Part shown: in pieces, positions 1 through 9,505 of the stretch | Layout of the letters: every line of letters begins with the position of its first letter | Numbering within the stretch: position 1 is the first letter of the stretch | Source of the DNA: Paenibacillus cellulositrophicus | Lineage (GTDB): Bacteria; Bacillota; Bacilli; Paenibacillales; Paenibacillaceae | DNA length: 64,000 nt | NCBI RefSeq assembly: GCF_009363095.1 | Contig: NZ_CP045295.1 | Span: 1,550,001 to 1,614,000 of the forward strand | Direction: 5' to 3' | Notes under the pieces: generated by a model | The model's input: only the letters and a program-made list of their open reading frames with translations | Told to the model about the DNA's origin: nothing | Database searches by the model: none | Program-made: the position numbers and the translations under genes

Positions 1-1555
1 GCCCATACAGCGCTATAAAATAGGAAGCGATCCAAACCGGCGAAGGTGACTTCCAGATCGTCACGAACTGCGGATACCCATTCATCCATTTCACCAGCCA
101 GAAAGACAGATCGTCCAGCCACTCGGCTGCCGCCGCCAGCATCTTGCCCCCGGGCAGCCATAACGAGCCGAGGAGCAGCGCTGCCGTCCCTACAGGGAGA
201 ACGAGAAAGGTAATGAAGGGAACGAGCACAAAATTGGCCGCAAACGATAGTAAAGAGAACTGATTGAAATAATAGATCGTCAGCGGAAAAGACACGAGTT
301 GGGCAATGAGGGTAACGCCGACCGCACCGGCGATTTTGGACGGCAGAAAGGACAGCTGCGGATGTATCAAGGGAACATAGACCATCAGGCCTGCTGTCAC
401 GAGAAACGACAACTGGAAGCTTACGCTCAGCAGATAATATGGATTCCAGAGCAGCATGAGCAGCGCCGCCGCGCTGAGGATGTTCAATCCGTCCTTCAGC
501 ATCCCCTTTCGGGCTGCATACAGCCCGATCATACTCATAATCCCCGCCCGCACGACGGACGGACTGACACCGGACAGAAGAACGTACAGGGGCACGAGCA
601 GCATGACAAGCAGCAGCGATTTTTCACGGGAGAGGCGCAGCAGGGAAAAGATATAGAGCAAACAGCCCACGTACACGGCGACGTGCATACCCGAGATCGC
701 CAAAATATGGGTCAGGCCAAGTTGGGAAAATTCTGCGTAGGTTTCGGGATCCAGGTCGTCTTGAAGCCCGATGATCAGCCCCTTCATATAACCGGCATGG
801 GGTTCCTGGAAAATCCGGTCGATCATTCCGCTGAGGCCATTCCTCGCCTGATCGTTCCAGCGCAGAAGAAGGGTCATGCCAAAGCCGGACGGAGCTGAAG
901 CCTGAACATTGGACGCACCGGCGGCTTTAAACAACCAGTGAATTTTCTGGGTCACCAGGTACTGACGGTAATCGAAACCGCCGAAGTTCCGTGCGCTCTG
1001 CGGCTGCGTGAGGCTGCCGGAAATCCGGACCCGATCCCCCCGCTGCCATTGGCGGGCTGTTTCCTGCTCCTGCCGGCTTTTTAGCTTGATCTGCACCATG
1101 ACCTTTTCGGACACCGTACGCTCGCTGCCCGTACTCGTTCCGGCATCCCGTGAGTTGGGTTCTCTGCTGGCTGTGTTCCCACTGATAGGTACCGCTTGCC
1201 GAACGCTCATGACAAAATCGGCTCGGTCCCCGTCGACTTCGACGGCGGAGGCGATCATGCCTGTCATTCGGACACTGGCTCCGTCCATTTGGGCGGCACC
1301 AGCCGCCTGAAGGGCTTCGGGAAGCTTGGATACATTTGCGGCTTCCTGCAGCTCCCAATACGCTCCCGACGCCGCTAAGGCGCACCAGATGATGATCACG
1401 GTCCGGAGGAAATCTCTCCGGTACATACCGAGCGCTGCCAGCAGCAGCGATGCGCCTGCGATCAGGAGAAGCAGCCTTGAACCCGAGCAGGCATACGCTG
1501 CGCTGCTGCCGGCGATCCAGCTTACCGTGAATACAATCAGCGGTCTTTGTTTCAT
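1..1555 (-). CDS. comEC: ComEC/Rec2 DNA-uptake channel, 5' part (runs off the left edge)
   Basis: This is the polytopic inner-membrane channel through which transforming single-stranded DNA enters the cytoplasm. The visible 518 codons start with MKQRPLIVF and give several N-terminal hydrophobic segments, a soluble OB-like stretch around residues 60-200, and then the family signature THILAISGMHVAVYVG followed by many membrane helices (competence domain). The ATG at 1555 has a GAAGGGAAG ribosome site. The C-terminal metallo-hydrolase part lies outside the window. The gene follows comEA and comEB in the usual comE order, but a strong terminator (1630-1684) separates it from comEB. I am confident of the identity. 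A different frame over 927-1562 is only a shadow. Confidence 0.93.
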   Translation of the reverse strand, partial: MKQRPLIVFTVSWIAGSSAAYACSGSRLLLLIAGASLLLAALGMYRRDFLRTVIIIWCALAASGAYWELQEAANVSKLPEALQAAGAAQMDGASVRMTGMIASAVEVDGDRADFVMSVRQAVPISGNTASREPNSRDAGTSTGSERTVSEKVMVQIKLKSRQEQETARQWQRGDRVRISGSLTQPQSARNFGGFDYRQYLVTQKIHWLFKAAGASNVQASAPSGFGMTLLLRWNDQARNGLSGMIDRIFQEPHAGYMKGLIIGLQDDLDPETYAEFSQLGLTHILAISGMHVAVYVGCLLYIFSLLRLSREKSLLLVMLLVPLYVLLSGVSPSVVRAGIMSMIGLYAARKGMLKDGLNILSAAALLMLLWNPYYLLSVSFQLSFLVTAGLMVYVPLIHPQLSFLPSKIAGAVGVTLIAQLVSFPLTIYYFNQFSLLSFAANFVLVPFITFLVLPVGTAALLLGSLWLPGGKMLAAAAEWLDDLSFWLVKWMNGYPQFVTIWKSPSPVWIASYFIALYG

Positions 1556-1629
1556 AGCACACACTTCCCTTCTTTACATATAGGCTTCCGACGGATTCTC
1601 ATGCGCACTCCGCCTGCGCCTTCTTTTAC

Positions 1630-1684
1630 GAAAACCAAAAAAGGACCCCTGCCGGCAGCTGTGCTGCGGACAGAGGTCCTTCCC
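1630..1684 (-). terminator. intrinsic terminator between comEB and comEC
   Basis: On the minus strand, AAGGACC pairs with GGTCCTT, and an inner CCGCAGC/GCTGCCGG helix extends the stem. TTTTTT follows at once. It sits downstream of comEB and 75-80 bases before the comEC start, so it should limit readthrough into comEC. Confidence 0.8.
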
Positions 1685-1750
1685 CTATTGATGATTTATT
1701 CCATATTTCCGAATATTCCTGTGTAACCGTATGTTCAGTCTTTCTGTCAA

Positions 1751-2269
1751 TTAATCCGCCACCGTCATCACCGATTCCCGTGGCGGCTCATAGACGGGCA
1801 GCCGGCGGAAGGTAATGCCCTTCTGCCGCATCATTTCCGTAACCTTCTCCGTGTCCTTAGGATACGGACGGTGATACACGATCTCGGTCACGCCACTGTT
1901 TGCCAGCATGTTGGCGCAGGTCCAGCAGGGCTCGTCAGTAACATAGACGGAACTGCCTTCCCGGTCGATGCGGTCGGTGAACAGCAGCAGGTTTTGCTCG
2001 GCATGAATCGTCCGGACGCAGCGCTGCTTTTTCACCATTTCCTGCTTTCCGTCGACGTCCACAAGCTCGTACTCCTCAGCGATCATGCACCCCGCTTCCG
2101 AGCAGTCCGGCACGCCCATCGGCGCTCCGTTATACGCGGTGCCCAGCAGCTTCTTCCCTTGAACGAGAACGGCTCCGACATGGCGCCGGGAACAGCGGGA
2201 ACGCGTCGATACCATATATGCAATATCCATAAAGTAAGTGTCCCAGTCTTTTCGGGTATCAACCGTCAT
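1751..2269 (-). CDS. comEB: ComEB, deoxycytidylate (dCMP) deaminase family
   Basis: Zinc-dependent deaminase that converts dCMP to dUMP. It is encoded in the comE operon although it is not strictly needed for DNA uptake in Bacillus. The 172-aa product shows the zinc motif TIHAEQ (His ligand and proton-shuttle Glu) and PCWTCANML (two Cys ligands). I chose the ATG at 2269 (MTVDTRKDW) because AGGTGAT lies 8 bases upstream. The longer reading from 2314 adds a non-conserved leader. A partial copy of a dispersed repeat and then comEA lie upstream, and a strong terminator lies downstream. Confidence 0.92.
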   Translation of the reverse strand: MTVDTRKDWDTYFMDIAYMVSTRSRCSRRHVGAVLVQGKKLLGTAYNGAPMGVPDCSEAGCMIAEEYELVDVDGKQEMVKKQRCVRTIHAEQNLLLFTDRIDREGSSVYVTDEPCWTCANMLANSGVTEIVYHRPYPKDTEKVTEMMRQKGITFRRLPVYEPPRESVMTVAD

Positions 2270-2314
2270 GAATCCATCACCTGATTTCCGTAGAATGTGT
2301 ACATATTGTATCAC

Positions 2315-2372
2315 AAGAAAAACGTTTACCGATATACCTACATGGGAGACAACGCATTTAGCGCCTAACGGA
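2315..2372 (+). repeat. partial copy (D) of a ~100-bp dispersed repeat
   Basis: The stretch beginning AAGAAAAACGT and running through a TACCT block to ACGCATTTAGCG resembles the first half of the repeat at 17481-17588 (AAGAAAAACGTCTATCG ... CCGCGTTTAGCGG). The second half is not recognisable. It lies between comEB and comEA. Alignment was by eye. Confidence 0.5.
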
Positions 2373-2376
2373 TAAC

Positions 2377-3054
2377 CTACAGCTGTATGTATGGCTTCAT
2401 TTTTTCCAGCATTTTGGGTCCGATACCTTTGACCTTGTCCAAATCCGCAACCGATTTGAACGGTCCGTGCTGATTGCGGTATTCCAGAATGGCTTTGGCC
2501 TTGGCCTCACCGATCCCCGGAAGATCGGTCAACTCCGTTAGTCCTGCGGTATTGACGTTGACCTTTTTGCCCTGCGCTCCGGCATCTGTCTGCGAACTGG
2601 ACACCGCGTCAGCCGAACCTCCAGCCGGTGGCTGCTCGGACGAAGTTCCTGCCGGCCCTGAAGCCGCATTCGCCGCTAGTCCAGCATCAGAATGGGTGCT
2701 TCCGTTTGCCGCTTGGCCCGCCGCCACTTCATCCCCCGAACTCTGCGCTTGATCTGCCGTATTTCGGCTTTCATTCGCCTGCGCGGATCCCGAGGGTACG
2801 GCGTCCTGCTTGGCAGCCGGGTTGGCGTCCTGCTTAGAACCTTGCTCCTGCTTTTGTTTGTCATCCGCTGCCGCGACGCCTTTAGGCAATTCGCCTGCCG
2901 AACCGCCCGCTTTTTCGTTCAGCACGCTTTCAACCCTGCCGTTGAGCGGCTGCCACTGCTCCATGCCGCTGCTTGTATGAACTCCTGACAGCAGAATGGC
3001 CCCGCTTCCCAGCACGGCACAAACGATGCTGACGACTGCCGATATTCTTTTCAC
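2377..3054 (-). CDS. comEA: ComEA, membrane-anchored DNA receptor for transformation
   Basis: Binds double-stranded DNA outside the membrane and passes it to ComEC. The protein has an N-terminal membrane anchor (residues about 5-25) and a long low-complexity linker rich in Ala, Gly, Ser and Gln. The C-terminal domain holds two helix-hairpin-helix motifs (LTDLPGIGEAKAKAI and LDKVKGIGPKMLEKM). I chose the GTG at 3054 because GGGGTG lies 7 bases upstream. An ATG-like opening at 3129 would add a leader before the anchor. The linker is long for the family, which is common in Paenibacillus-like proteins. It is divergent from comER. Confidence 0.9.
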   Translation of the reverse strand: MKRISAVVSIVCAVLGSGAILLSGVHTSSGMEQWQPLNGRVESVLNEKAGGSAGELPKGVAAADDKQKQEQGSKQDANPAAKQDAVPSGSAQANESRNTADQAQSSGDEVAAGQAANGSTHSDAGLAANAASGPAGTSSEQPPAGGSADAVSSSQTDAGAQGKKVNVNTAGLTELTDLPGIGEAKAKAILEYRNQHGPFKSVADLDKVKGIGPKMLEKMKPYIQL

Positions 3055-3248
3055 AACATAACACCCCGATTCTATGAAATGACTTGAAATGACTCGCTGT
3101 CGGTCCATAGATGAAGTACAAAATAACATACACTGAAAATTTATAACTCTATAATGCTGAATTAGCCGTCATGGTGGCCAAGTTATAGCGCATACACTAA
3201 TGGGAACGATCATGTCGTTACTGCGAAGCACGAAAGGAGGGAACCTAT

Positions 3249-4082
3249 ATGAAGGTAGGATTTATCGGAACCGGCAGCATGGGCAGCCTGCTGCTTGAGG
3301 CCCTGATTGATTCGGGTTCGCTCGCTCCAAACCAGGTCTATGCCAGCAACCGTACCCCCGAGAAGGTTATCCGGCTCCAGCAGCGACACCCCGGTCTGCA
3401 TGTATGCACCAGCAACGCGGAAACCGCGCACAACAGCGATCTGATCTTTTTGTGCGTGAAGCCGCTTCAATTTAAAGCAATTCTGGATGAAATCGGGAGC
3501 ACGCTTCGGCCCGATCAAATGGTGGTATCCATCACGAGTCCGGTGCAGATCCATCACCTGGAGTCGGCTTTGTGCTGTAAGGTGGCCAAGATCATTCCGA
3601 GCGTGGCCCACCGCGTTCAAAGCGGCGTCTGTCTATGTATGTATGGCAGCCGGATAAAAGAGGAAGACAGGCAGCTCATCGAGCATCTCCTGTCTCCCAT
3701 CAGCAAGCCCATCCTTATCGATGAATCCTTTGTCAGGATCACATCGGATTTATCCAGCTGCGGGCCTGCCTTTTTAAGCTTTTTTCTGGATCAGTGGATC
3801 AACGCCGCCGTAGAAACGACCGGCATGGACCGCGGCGAACTGACGTGGATCGCCGGGGAAATGCTCCTCGGTACGGGTAAACTGCTGACGCAGGGAGGCT
3901 TTACGCCCCATGAGCTGCAGAAGCGGGTAACCGTTCCCGGCGGCATTACCGCCGAGGCGCTTGCCCTGCTGGACAGCAGCTTAACCGGCGTCTTTCACCG
4001 TCTGATCGCCACAACCCACGGCAAATACAAAGAGGATCTGGAAAAGTGTGACGCCCAGTTCGGCGGCTCTGGTGCCGATTAG
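3249..4082 (+). CDS. comER: ComER, pyrroline-5-carboxylate-reductase-like protein
   Basis: Oxidoreductase of the ProC fold, encoded next to and divergent from comEA as in Bacillus. The 277-aa product begins with a nucleotide-binding [15 protein letters not shown] and keeps the ProC-like C-terminal helices ([28 protein letters not shown]). Its exact substrate is not settled. In Bacillus relatives it has been linked to sporulation or biofilm entry and not to uptake itself. The start has AAAGGAGGG 8 bases upstream. Its stop codon overlaps the leuS stop codon on the other strand by three bases (4079-4082 are shared). Confidence 0.88.
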   Translation: MKVGFIGTGSMGSLLLEALIDSGSLAPNQVYASNRTPEKVIRLQQRHPGLHVCTSNAETAHNSDLIFLCVKPLQFKAILDEIGSTLRPDQMVVSITSPVQIHHLESALCCKVAKIIPSVAHRVQSGVCLCMYGSRIKEEDRQLIEHLLSPISKPILIDESFVRITSDLSSCGPAFLSFFLDQWINAAVETTGMDRGELTWIAGEMLLGTGKLLTQGGFTPHELQKRVTVPGGITAEALALLDSSLTGVFHRLIATTHGKYKEDLEKCDAQFGGSGAD

Positions 4083-6523
4083 TTCGCGACGATGTTTACA
4101 AGCTTGCCCGGTACCGCAATGACCTTACGTACGGTTTTCCCGTCAATGGCCTGCTGCACGTTCTGCAGCGACATGGCGTGTTCCTGCATGGCTTCCTGGC
4201 TCATATCTTTGGCGATCATCGCACGCTGAACGATTTTGCCGTTGACCTGAATGACGATTTCGACTTCCGATTCCACAGTCCAGGATTCGTCATAGGACGG
4301 CCACGGTACGTAAGTAATGCTCTCCTGATGGCCCAGACGCTCCCAAAGCTCTTCCGCGATGTGCGGAGCGAGCGGCGACAGCATCTGCACGAAGTTCTCG
4401 ATCGCCAGACGCGGCAGCGCATCTGCTTTGTATGCTTCATTGATGAAAATCATCAGCTGGCTGATCGCGGTGTTGAAGCGCAGATTCTCCAGGTCGTCGG
4501 TCACTTTCTTGATCGTTTTATGCCATGTCCGCTTGAACTCATCGCTGCCATCGCCGTCTGTAATTTTGCTGCTGAGGCTGCCGTCCTCGCTGACGATCAG
4601 GCGCCACACGCGGGAGAGGAAGCGGTGCGCGCCTTCCACGCCGTTCTCGTTCCAAGGCTTGGTCGCTTCCAGAGGCCCCATAAACATTTCGTACACGCGC
4701 AGCGTGTCGGCACCGAACTGCTCGACGATTTCGTCCGGGTTAATGACGTTGCCGCGCGATTTGCTCATTTTCTCATTGTTTGTTCCCAGAATCATGCCTT
4801 GGTTGATCAGCTTCTGGAACGGTTCCTTGGTCGTGACAACACCGAGGTCGTACAGGAATTTATGCCAGAAACGGGCATACAGCAGGTGAAGCACCGCATG
4901 CTCGGCTCCGCCGATGTACAGATCGACAGGCAGCCATGCCTCCTGCTTCTCCGTCGAGCACAGCTCATCCGCATTATGCGGATCGATGTAGCGCAGGTAA
5001 TACCAGCAGCTGCCGGCCCATTGCGGCATCGTATTGGTCTCGCGGCGGGCTTTCATGCCCGTCTCGGGATCGATCGTCTCCACCCAGTCGGTGACGTTGG
5101 CCAGCGGCGACTCCCCTGTACCCGACGGCTTGATTTGATCCACATCCGGCAGCAGAAGCGGAAGCTGATCCTCGGGAACGGTCTTCATCGTGCCGTCCTC
5201 CAGATGCAGAATCGGAATCGGCTCGCCCCAATAGCGCTGGCGGCTGAACAGCCAGTCACGCAGGCGGTAGGTTACCTTGCCCTGGCCTTTGCCGTTCTCC
5301 TCAAGCCACGCGATCATTGCAGCGATGGCTTCTTCGGTGTGCAGTCCGTTCAGCGGGCCCGAGTTCACATGCTCCCCGTCCCCGGTATAAGCTTCCTTCT
5401 GCACGTTTCCGCCTTTGACCACTTCCACGATGTTCAGGCCGAATTTCTTGGCGAATTCCCAGTCGCGGGAATCATGCCCCGGCACCGCCATAATGGCTCC
5501 GGTTCCGTAACCTGCCAGCACGTAATCCGCAATCCAGATCGGCAGCTTCTCGCCGCTCACCGGATTGACGGCATAGGCTCCGGTAAACACACCGGTTTTG
5601 TCTTTGGCCAAATCGGTGCGCTCCAGATCGCTCTTGCGGGCTGCCTGCTCCTGGTAGGCCTTCACCGCATCCTTCTGTTCAGGCGTCGTAATGCGCTCTA
5701 CCAGCTCCTGTTCCGGAGCAAGCACGCAGTATGTGGCGCCAAACAGCGTGTCGGGACGGGTCGTAAATACCGTCAGCTTGGCGTCATGCCCTTCGATTTC
5801 GAACTGCACTTCAGCGCCCTTCGATCTTCCGATCCAGTTGCGCTGCATATCCTTAAGGCTTTCGCTCCAATCCAGGTCATCCAGATCTTCCAGCAGCCGG
5901 TCGGCATACTCGGTAATCTTCAGAATCCATTGGCGCATCGGCTTGCGGACGACCGGATGGCCGCCGCGCTCGCTCTTCCCGTCGATGACTTCCTCGTTGG
6001 CCAGTACGGTCCCGAGGGCTTCACACCAGTTCACAGGCACTTCGGCAACATAGGCAAGGCCGCGTTTGTACAGCTGGATGAAAATCCACTGCGTCCATTT
6101 ATAATATTCCGGATCGGTCGTGCTGATCTCGCGGTCCCAGTCATAAGAGAAGCCGAGCGACTTGATCTGACGCCGGAACGTGTTAATGTTCTTGATCGTG
6201 ATTTCCCGAGGGTGCTCGCCCTTATCCATCGCATGCTGCTCCGCCGGCAGGCCGAATGCGTCCCAACCCATCGGATGCAGCACGTTATAGCCCTTCATCC
6301 GTTTGAAGCGGGAAACGATGTCCGTCGCCGTGTACCCTTCCGGGTGGCCGACATGAAGCCCGGCTCCGGACGGGTAAGGAAACATATCCAGCGCGTAAAA
6401 TTTCGGCTTTTCAGGATCCTCTGTCGTCTTGAATGTGTGATGCTCATCCCAATACTTCTGCCATTTCGGTTCAATCACCTTGTGCTGGTAGCCCTGGCCT
6501 TGAACCTGCTCTTGGTTACTCAT
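4079..6523 (-). CDS. leuS: leucyl-tRNA synthetase
   Basis: Class I synthetase charging tRNA-Leu. The 814-aa protein has the HIGH-type motif LHVGH at residues 56-60, the CP1 editing domain in the middle ([12 protein letters not shown], and DSRDWEF later), the KMSKS motif in [12 protein letters not shown], and a C-terminal anticodon and small RNA-binding domain ending in [11 protein letters not shown] chose the ATG at 6523 because AGGAGG lies 9 bases upstream. The ATG at 6529 would be only 3 bases from it. Expression is controlled by a leucine T-box leader. The gene ends tail-to-tail with comER with no room for a terminator between them. Confidence 0.97.
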   Translation of the reverse strand: MSNQEQVQGQGYQHKVIEPKWQKYWDEHHTFKTTEDPEKPKFYALDMFPYPSGAGLHVGHPEGYTATDIVSRFKRMKGYNVLHPMGWDAFGLPAEQHAMDKGEHPREITIKNINTFRRQIKSLGFSYDWDREISTTDPEYYKWTQWIFIQLYKRGLAYVAEVPVNWCEALGTVLANEEVIDGKSERGGHPVVRKPMRQWILKITEYADRLLEDLDDLDWSESLKDMQRNWIGRSKGAEVQFEIEGHDAKLTVFTTRPDTLFGATYCVLAPEQELVERITTPEQKDAVKAYQEQAARKSDLERTDLAKDKTGVFTGAYAVNPVSGEKLPIWIADYVLAGYGTGAIMAVPGHDSRDWEFAKKFGLNIVEVVKGGNVQKEAYTGDGEHVNSGPLNGLHTEEAIAAMIAWLEENGKGQGKVTYRLRDWLFSRQRYWGEPIPILHLEDGTMKTVPEDQLPLLLPDVDQIKPSGTGESPLANVTDWVETIDPETGMKARRETNTMPQWAGSCWYYLRYIDPHNADELCSTEKQEAWLPVDLYIGGAEHAVLHLLYARFWHKFLYDLGVVTTKEPFQKLINQGMILGTNNEKMSKSRGNVINPDEIVEQFGADTLRVYEMFMGPLEATKPWNENGVEGAHRFLSRVWRLIVSEDGSLSSKITDGDGSDEFKRTWHKTIKKVTDDLENLRFNTAISQLMIFINEAYKADALPRLAIENFVQMLSPLAPHIAEELWERLGHQESITYVPWPSYDESWTVESEVEIVIQVNGKIVQRAMIAKDMSQEAMQEHAMSLQNVQQAIDGKTVRKVIAVPGKLVNIVAN

Positions 6524-6600
6524 GCTCATTTGCCTCCTAAAGTGCGCCCGCTGCCCGCCCGTTATTCCGGGACGGCACGGCGCTCGTCTTTCATGTTTGC

Positions 6601-6865
6601 AACAAAAAAACCTCTCATCCATAGCGTATCATCGCTAGGGACGAGAGGTTTGATTCCCGTGGTACCACCCTAGTTAGCGGAGGACATGCTTTATCCCCGC
6701 TCCCTTTGCACCCTTAACGCGGGTGAATCGATGATCCTTGACGCGTTCTGCACGCGCTTCACATCATAGCTCAAAGGCGAGTTCATCCCAAATCGTCAAC
6801 CGGCTTGCACCCACCGCCGGCTCTCTGTATGACATCCCTGGAACTAATACCCCTTATCATCGCTT
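6601..6865 (-). promoter_or_regulatory. T-box riboswitch (Leu) in the leuS leader
   Basis: Read on the minus strand, the leader holds the T-box core AGGGTGGTACCACG (6659-6672) and an upstream stem I whose base pairs CGATGAT with ATCATCG. The AGAGAG/GGTG elements are typical of stem I. In the specifier loop GAA is followed by CTC (6781-6779), a leucine codon. Uncharged tRNA-Leu should favour the antiterminator over the hairpin at 6604-6648. Confidence 0.93.
6604..6648 (-). terminator. T-box-controlled terminator before leuS
   Basis: On the minus strand, CCTCTC and GAGAGG form the base of a hairpin followed by TTTTTTT. The 5' arm lies directly after the T-box core, as expected for a competing antiterminator. 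Confidence 0.88.
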
Positions 6866-6901
6866 CATTTGCAGTTTTTCATGGTTGAAACATTGAACCA
6901 T

Positions 6902-6930
6902 ATTATATATAAAAAAATCCATCGAGTCAA
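6902..6930 (-). promoter_or_regulatory. sigma-A promoter of the leuS leader
   Basis: TTGACT (6930-6925) and TATAAT (6907-6902) are separated by exactly 17 bases and end just before the T-box leader. Confidence 0.85.
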
Positions 6931-7047
6931 CGTATCCAGCCTGACGGACAAGCCCTGCTTTTCCCTCCAAAAAACCCGCCAGCCGGAATTATTCCATGTC
7001 CGATAGGGAATTTTTTGTTATGATTAAACCAAAGGGAGGCGGAAAGT

Positions 7048-9348
7048 TTGAAGCGTAACCTCAGAAGGTACTTGAAATCGAAGCTATTTTTAAAATATAT
7101 ATGGTCTTATCTGTTTATTTTGCTGCTTCCTCTCGTTTTTGTAACCGTCTTCATCTATCAAAGCGCCGCGGGCAACCTCCGGGAGGAAATCGAGCAAAGC
7201 CATCTGAACCAGCTGACGCAGGCGGAAAGCATCGTCGACGGCCGGATGAAGGAGCTCGGCGACATCGCCTCAAGGATCGCCTACGACGACCGCCTGATCT
7301 CTTACCGGGTCCATGATCCGTTCTATTCCCGGGAGGCGATCGACGCTCTGGATCAATATAAGTCAACCAGCTCCATCATTGGAGATGTATTTTTATATTT
7401 TCATCATGACGACCGGATTTACTCCTCGCAGGGACTTAGCAGCCTGGACGTGTTCAGCGAGAAGTACATATTCCAGAATTGGTCCAAAGACAGCCTGGTG
7501 GGCGATTTGAACGACGTGTCCTTTCCCACCATGCGTCCGGCGGACCGGGTGATCCGGGGCACTTACAGGCAGCAGTCGCTGCTTGCCTACCTGGTGCCGA
7601 TTACGCCGAACAGCCCGAATCCCCACGCAACGGTCATGTATTTGATCGATGAGTCGGAGCTCACGGGTCTGATCGATTCCATTCTGGGCAGCTACAAGGG
7701 GCTGGCGTACATTTTTGACAACCACGGACAGGTGCTGGCCGCCAACAATCACGGTGAAACGATCAACGGCCTGGACACGGGACATCTGTTTTCCCTCGAT
7801 CCGGGCATTCACAGCGTGGAGCTGGGCGGAAAAGCGCATTCCGTCGTGTCCACCAAATCGGACATGAACGGCTGGACGTATGTGACGCTGATGCCAAGCG
7901 ATCAGTTTTTCAGCAGCGTGCTGCACATCCGCAGCTTTATCATCATGCTGTTCAGCATCGTGGTGCTGGCAGGCATCGGCATCGCCCTGCTTCTGGCCCG
8001 CAGACAATATCACCCGATTTCGGCCCTGGTCGATTTCGCCAATTCCAAGTCCAGAAACGACCGGGGAACGGGAGATGCGCTCCTTCCGGGCAATGAACTG
8101 GAGCATATCCGCTCAGCGCTGCAGGAATACAGCTCCCGTGCCGACCTGCAGGAACCTTACGCACGGAACCATCTTCTGCTGAGACTGCTCCAGCAGGGTG
8201 AAGACCGGGAGCTCGAGCCGGATCTGCTGGAAGCCTTTAATATCCGTTTTGACCGTTCGCAGTTTTTTGTCATCGCCATGGAACGAGGCGAGCTTGCTGA
8301 CCTTTCCCAGGATTACCAGGATTGGCAGACGCTCGCTTCCCTCCTAGCCGAAGTGGACATCCCCGGGCTCCGGGCATCCGCTTACAGCGTGGAGCTCCCG
8401 CGCAGGGACCAGATGGCCCTGATCGTCTGCTTTGACCCGCACCCGGCGATGGAGAGCTTCATCCATATGAGCCGGATCGTCGATGCCGTCCGCAGCAATA
8501 TCCTGGAGGCGTTCGACTTTAACCCCATCATGGGCGTCGGCACCGGATATTCACAGGCGGGGCAGCTCAATCAGTCGTTTATCGAAGCCTGCTCGGCACT
8601 GGAATTCCATACTCCGTCGGAGAAAGGCGGTATTACGTTCTTTGAAAAACTGGCGCCGGCGAGCGAGGAAGCCTTCTGGATTCCGAAAAACGTGCTGCTG
8701 AAGCTGTCCCAAAGCTTGAAACAGGGCAGCCATGACGTCTCTGCCCACATGATCGGCGAAGCGATGACGAGCCTGAAAGAGGGCAGCCCGTCACCGCTGC
8801 TCTCCCGCTGCATCTGCTTTGACATTCTCAATACGATGCTGAAGACCGCCTCGGAGCTTGGCATCCACCATATTACGCAGGAGATTCCGACCAGCAGCGC
8901 TTTTCAGTCCCTGGATGAATTCGAGGGGCAGCTCAGGAAGCTGGCCTCCCATATTTGCACGCAGGTACAGCAGGAGACCAAGCATAAGGAGAGCTCGCTG
9001 AAGGACCAGATGCTCGGCTATATTGACCAGCACTTTATGGATCACAGCCTGAGCCTGGAGAGCCTGGCGGATCTGTTTGAAATTTCTCCTTCGCATTTCA
9101 GCCGGACGTTTAAGGAAAATGTGGGGCTGAACTTTACCCAGTACATCTGGCAGAAAAGGATGGAGGAGGTCAAGCGGCTGCTCGTGACGACCCAGGAACC
9201 GCTCAAGGAAATCATCGGCCGGGTCGGGTATGCCGACACCCCGAATTTTATCCGCAAGTTTAAAAAGGAAACCGGCTACACGCCGGGACAATTCCGCAAG
9301 CTGAACCATCCGGACGGCGTGTTGCTCGGCGAAATGCTCCAGGACTGA
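7048..9348 (+). CDS. membrane-bound AraC-family regulator (YesN/Cache type)
   Basis: Transcription regulator with a transmembrane sensor, 766 aa. It has a membrane helix at about 17-37, an extracellular Cache-like sensing region, a second helix at about 293-315, a cytoplasmic linker, and a C-terminal AraC/XylS double helix-turn-helix at about 650-750 (SLESLADLFEISPSHFSRTFKE ... PNFIRKFKKETGYTPGQF). The TTG start at 7048 follows GGGAGG at 8 bases. In Paenibacillus such proteins usually sit beside sugar ABC transporters. Here none is adjacent, and the nearest candidate is the orphan binding protein at 11520-13133. The ligand is unknown. A clean terminator follows. Confidence 0.85.
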   Translation: MKRNLRRYLKSKLFLKYIWSYLFILLLPLVFVTVFIYQSAAGNLREEIEQSHLNQLTQAESIVDGRMKELGDIASRIAYDDRLISYRVHDPFYSREAIDALDQYKSTSSIIGDVFLYFHHDDRIYSSQGLSSLDVFSEKYIFQNWSKDSLVGDLNDVSFPTMRPADRVIRGTYRQQSLLAYLVPITPNSPNPHATVMYLIDESELTGLIDSILGSYKGLAYIFDNHGQVLAANNHGETINGLDTGHLFSLDPGIHSVELGGKAHSVVSTKSDMNGWTYVTLMPSDQFFSSVLHIRSFIIMLFSIVVLAGIGIALLLARRQYHPISALVDFANSKSRNDRGTGDALLPGNELEHIRSALQEYSSRADLQEPYARNHLLLRLLQQGEDRELEPDLLEAFNIRFDRSQFFVIAMERGELADLSQDYQDWQTLASLLAEVDIPGLRASAYSVELPRRDQMALIVCFDPHPAMESFIHMSRIVDAVRSNILEAFDFNPIMGVGTGYSQAGQLNQSFIEACSALEFHTPSEKGGITFFEKLAPASEEAFWIPKNVLLKLSQSLKQGSHDVSAHMIGEAMTSLKEGSPSPLLSRCICFDILNTMLKTASELGIHHITQEIPTSSAFQSLDEFEGQLRKLASHICTQVQQETKHKESSLKDQMLGYIDQHFMDHSLSLESLADLFEISPSHFSRTFKENVGLNFTQYIWQKRMEEVKRLLVTTQEPLKEIIGRVGYADTPNFIRKFKKETGYTPGQFRKLNHPDGVLLGEMLQD

Positions 9349-9349
9349 C

Positions 9350-9384
9350 AACGAACAGCTGATTTGTTCAGCTGTTCGTTTTTT
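9350..9384 (+). terminator. terminator after the membrane AraC-type gene
   Basis: AACGAACAGCTG and CAGCTGTTCGTT form a perfect 12-bp stem with a 7-base loop, followed by TTTT. Confidence 0.9.
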
Positions 9385-9505
9385 CTTTTAGGAAGATGCG
9401 ATGCGTGTGTGGTAAGGCAAGGCGGAAAACCTGATATTTCTGTGCATGGAATGCAAGGCTTTATTTTCGGCACTCCATATAATTAATGTTGAAGGGATGA
9501 TCTGT

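Noticed and set aside
299..898. 199-aa plus-strand frame opposite comEC
   Set aside because: Rich in Gln, His and Arg with no domain or ribosome site; it is antisense to a clear comEC.
927..1562. 211-aa minus-strand frame overlapping the start of comEC
   Set aside because: It is another frame of the same DNA; the frame from 1555 gives a membrane protein with the ISGMH signature.
4178..6673. 831-aa plus-strand frame opposite leuS
   Set aside because: Long only because of GC-rich codon bias; composition is unlike a protein and it lies wholly antisense to leuS and its leader.
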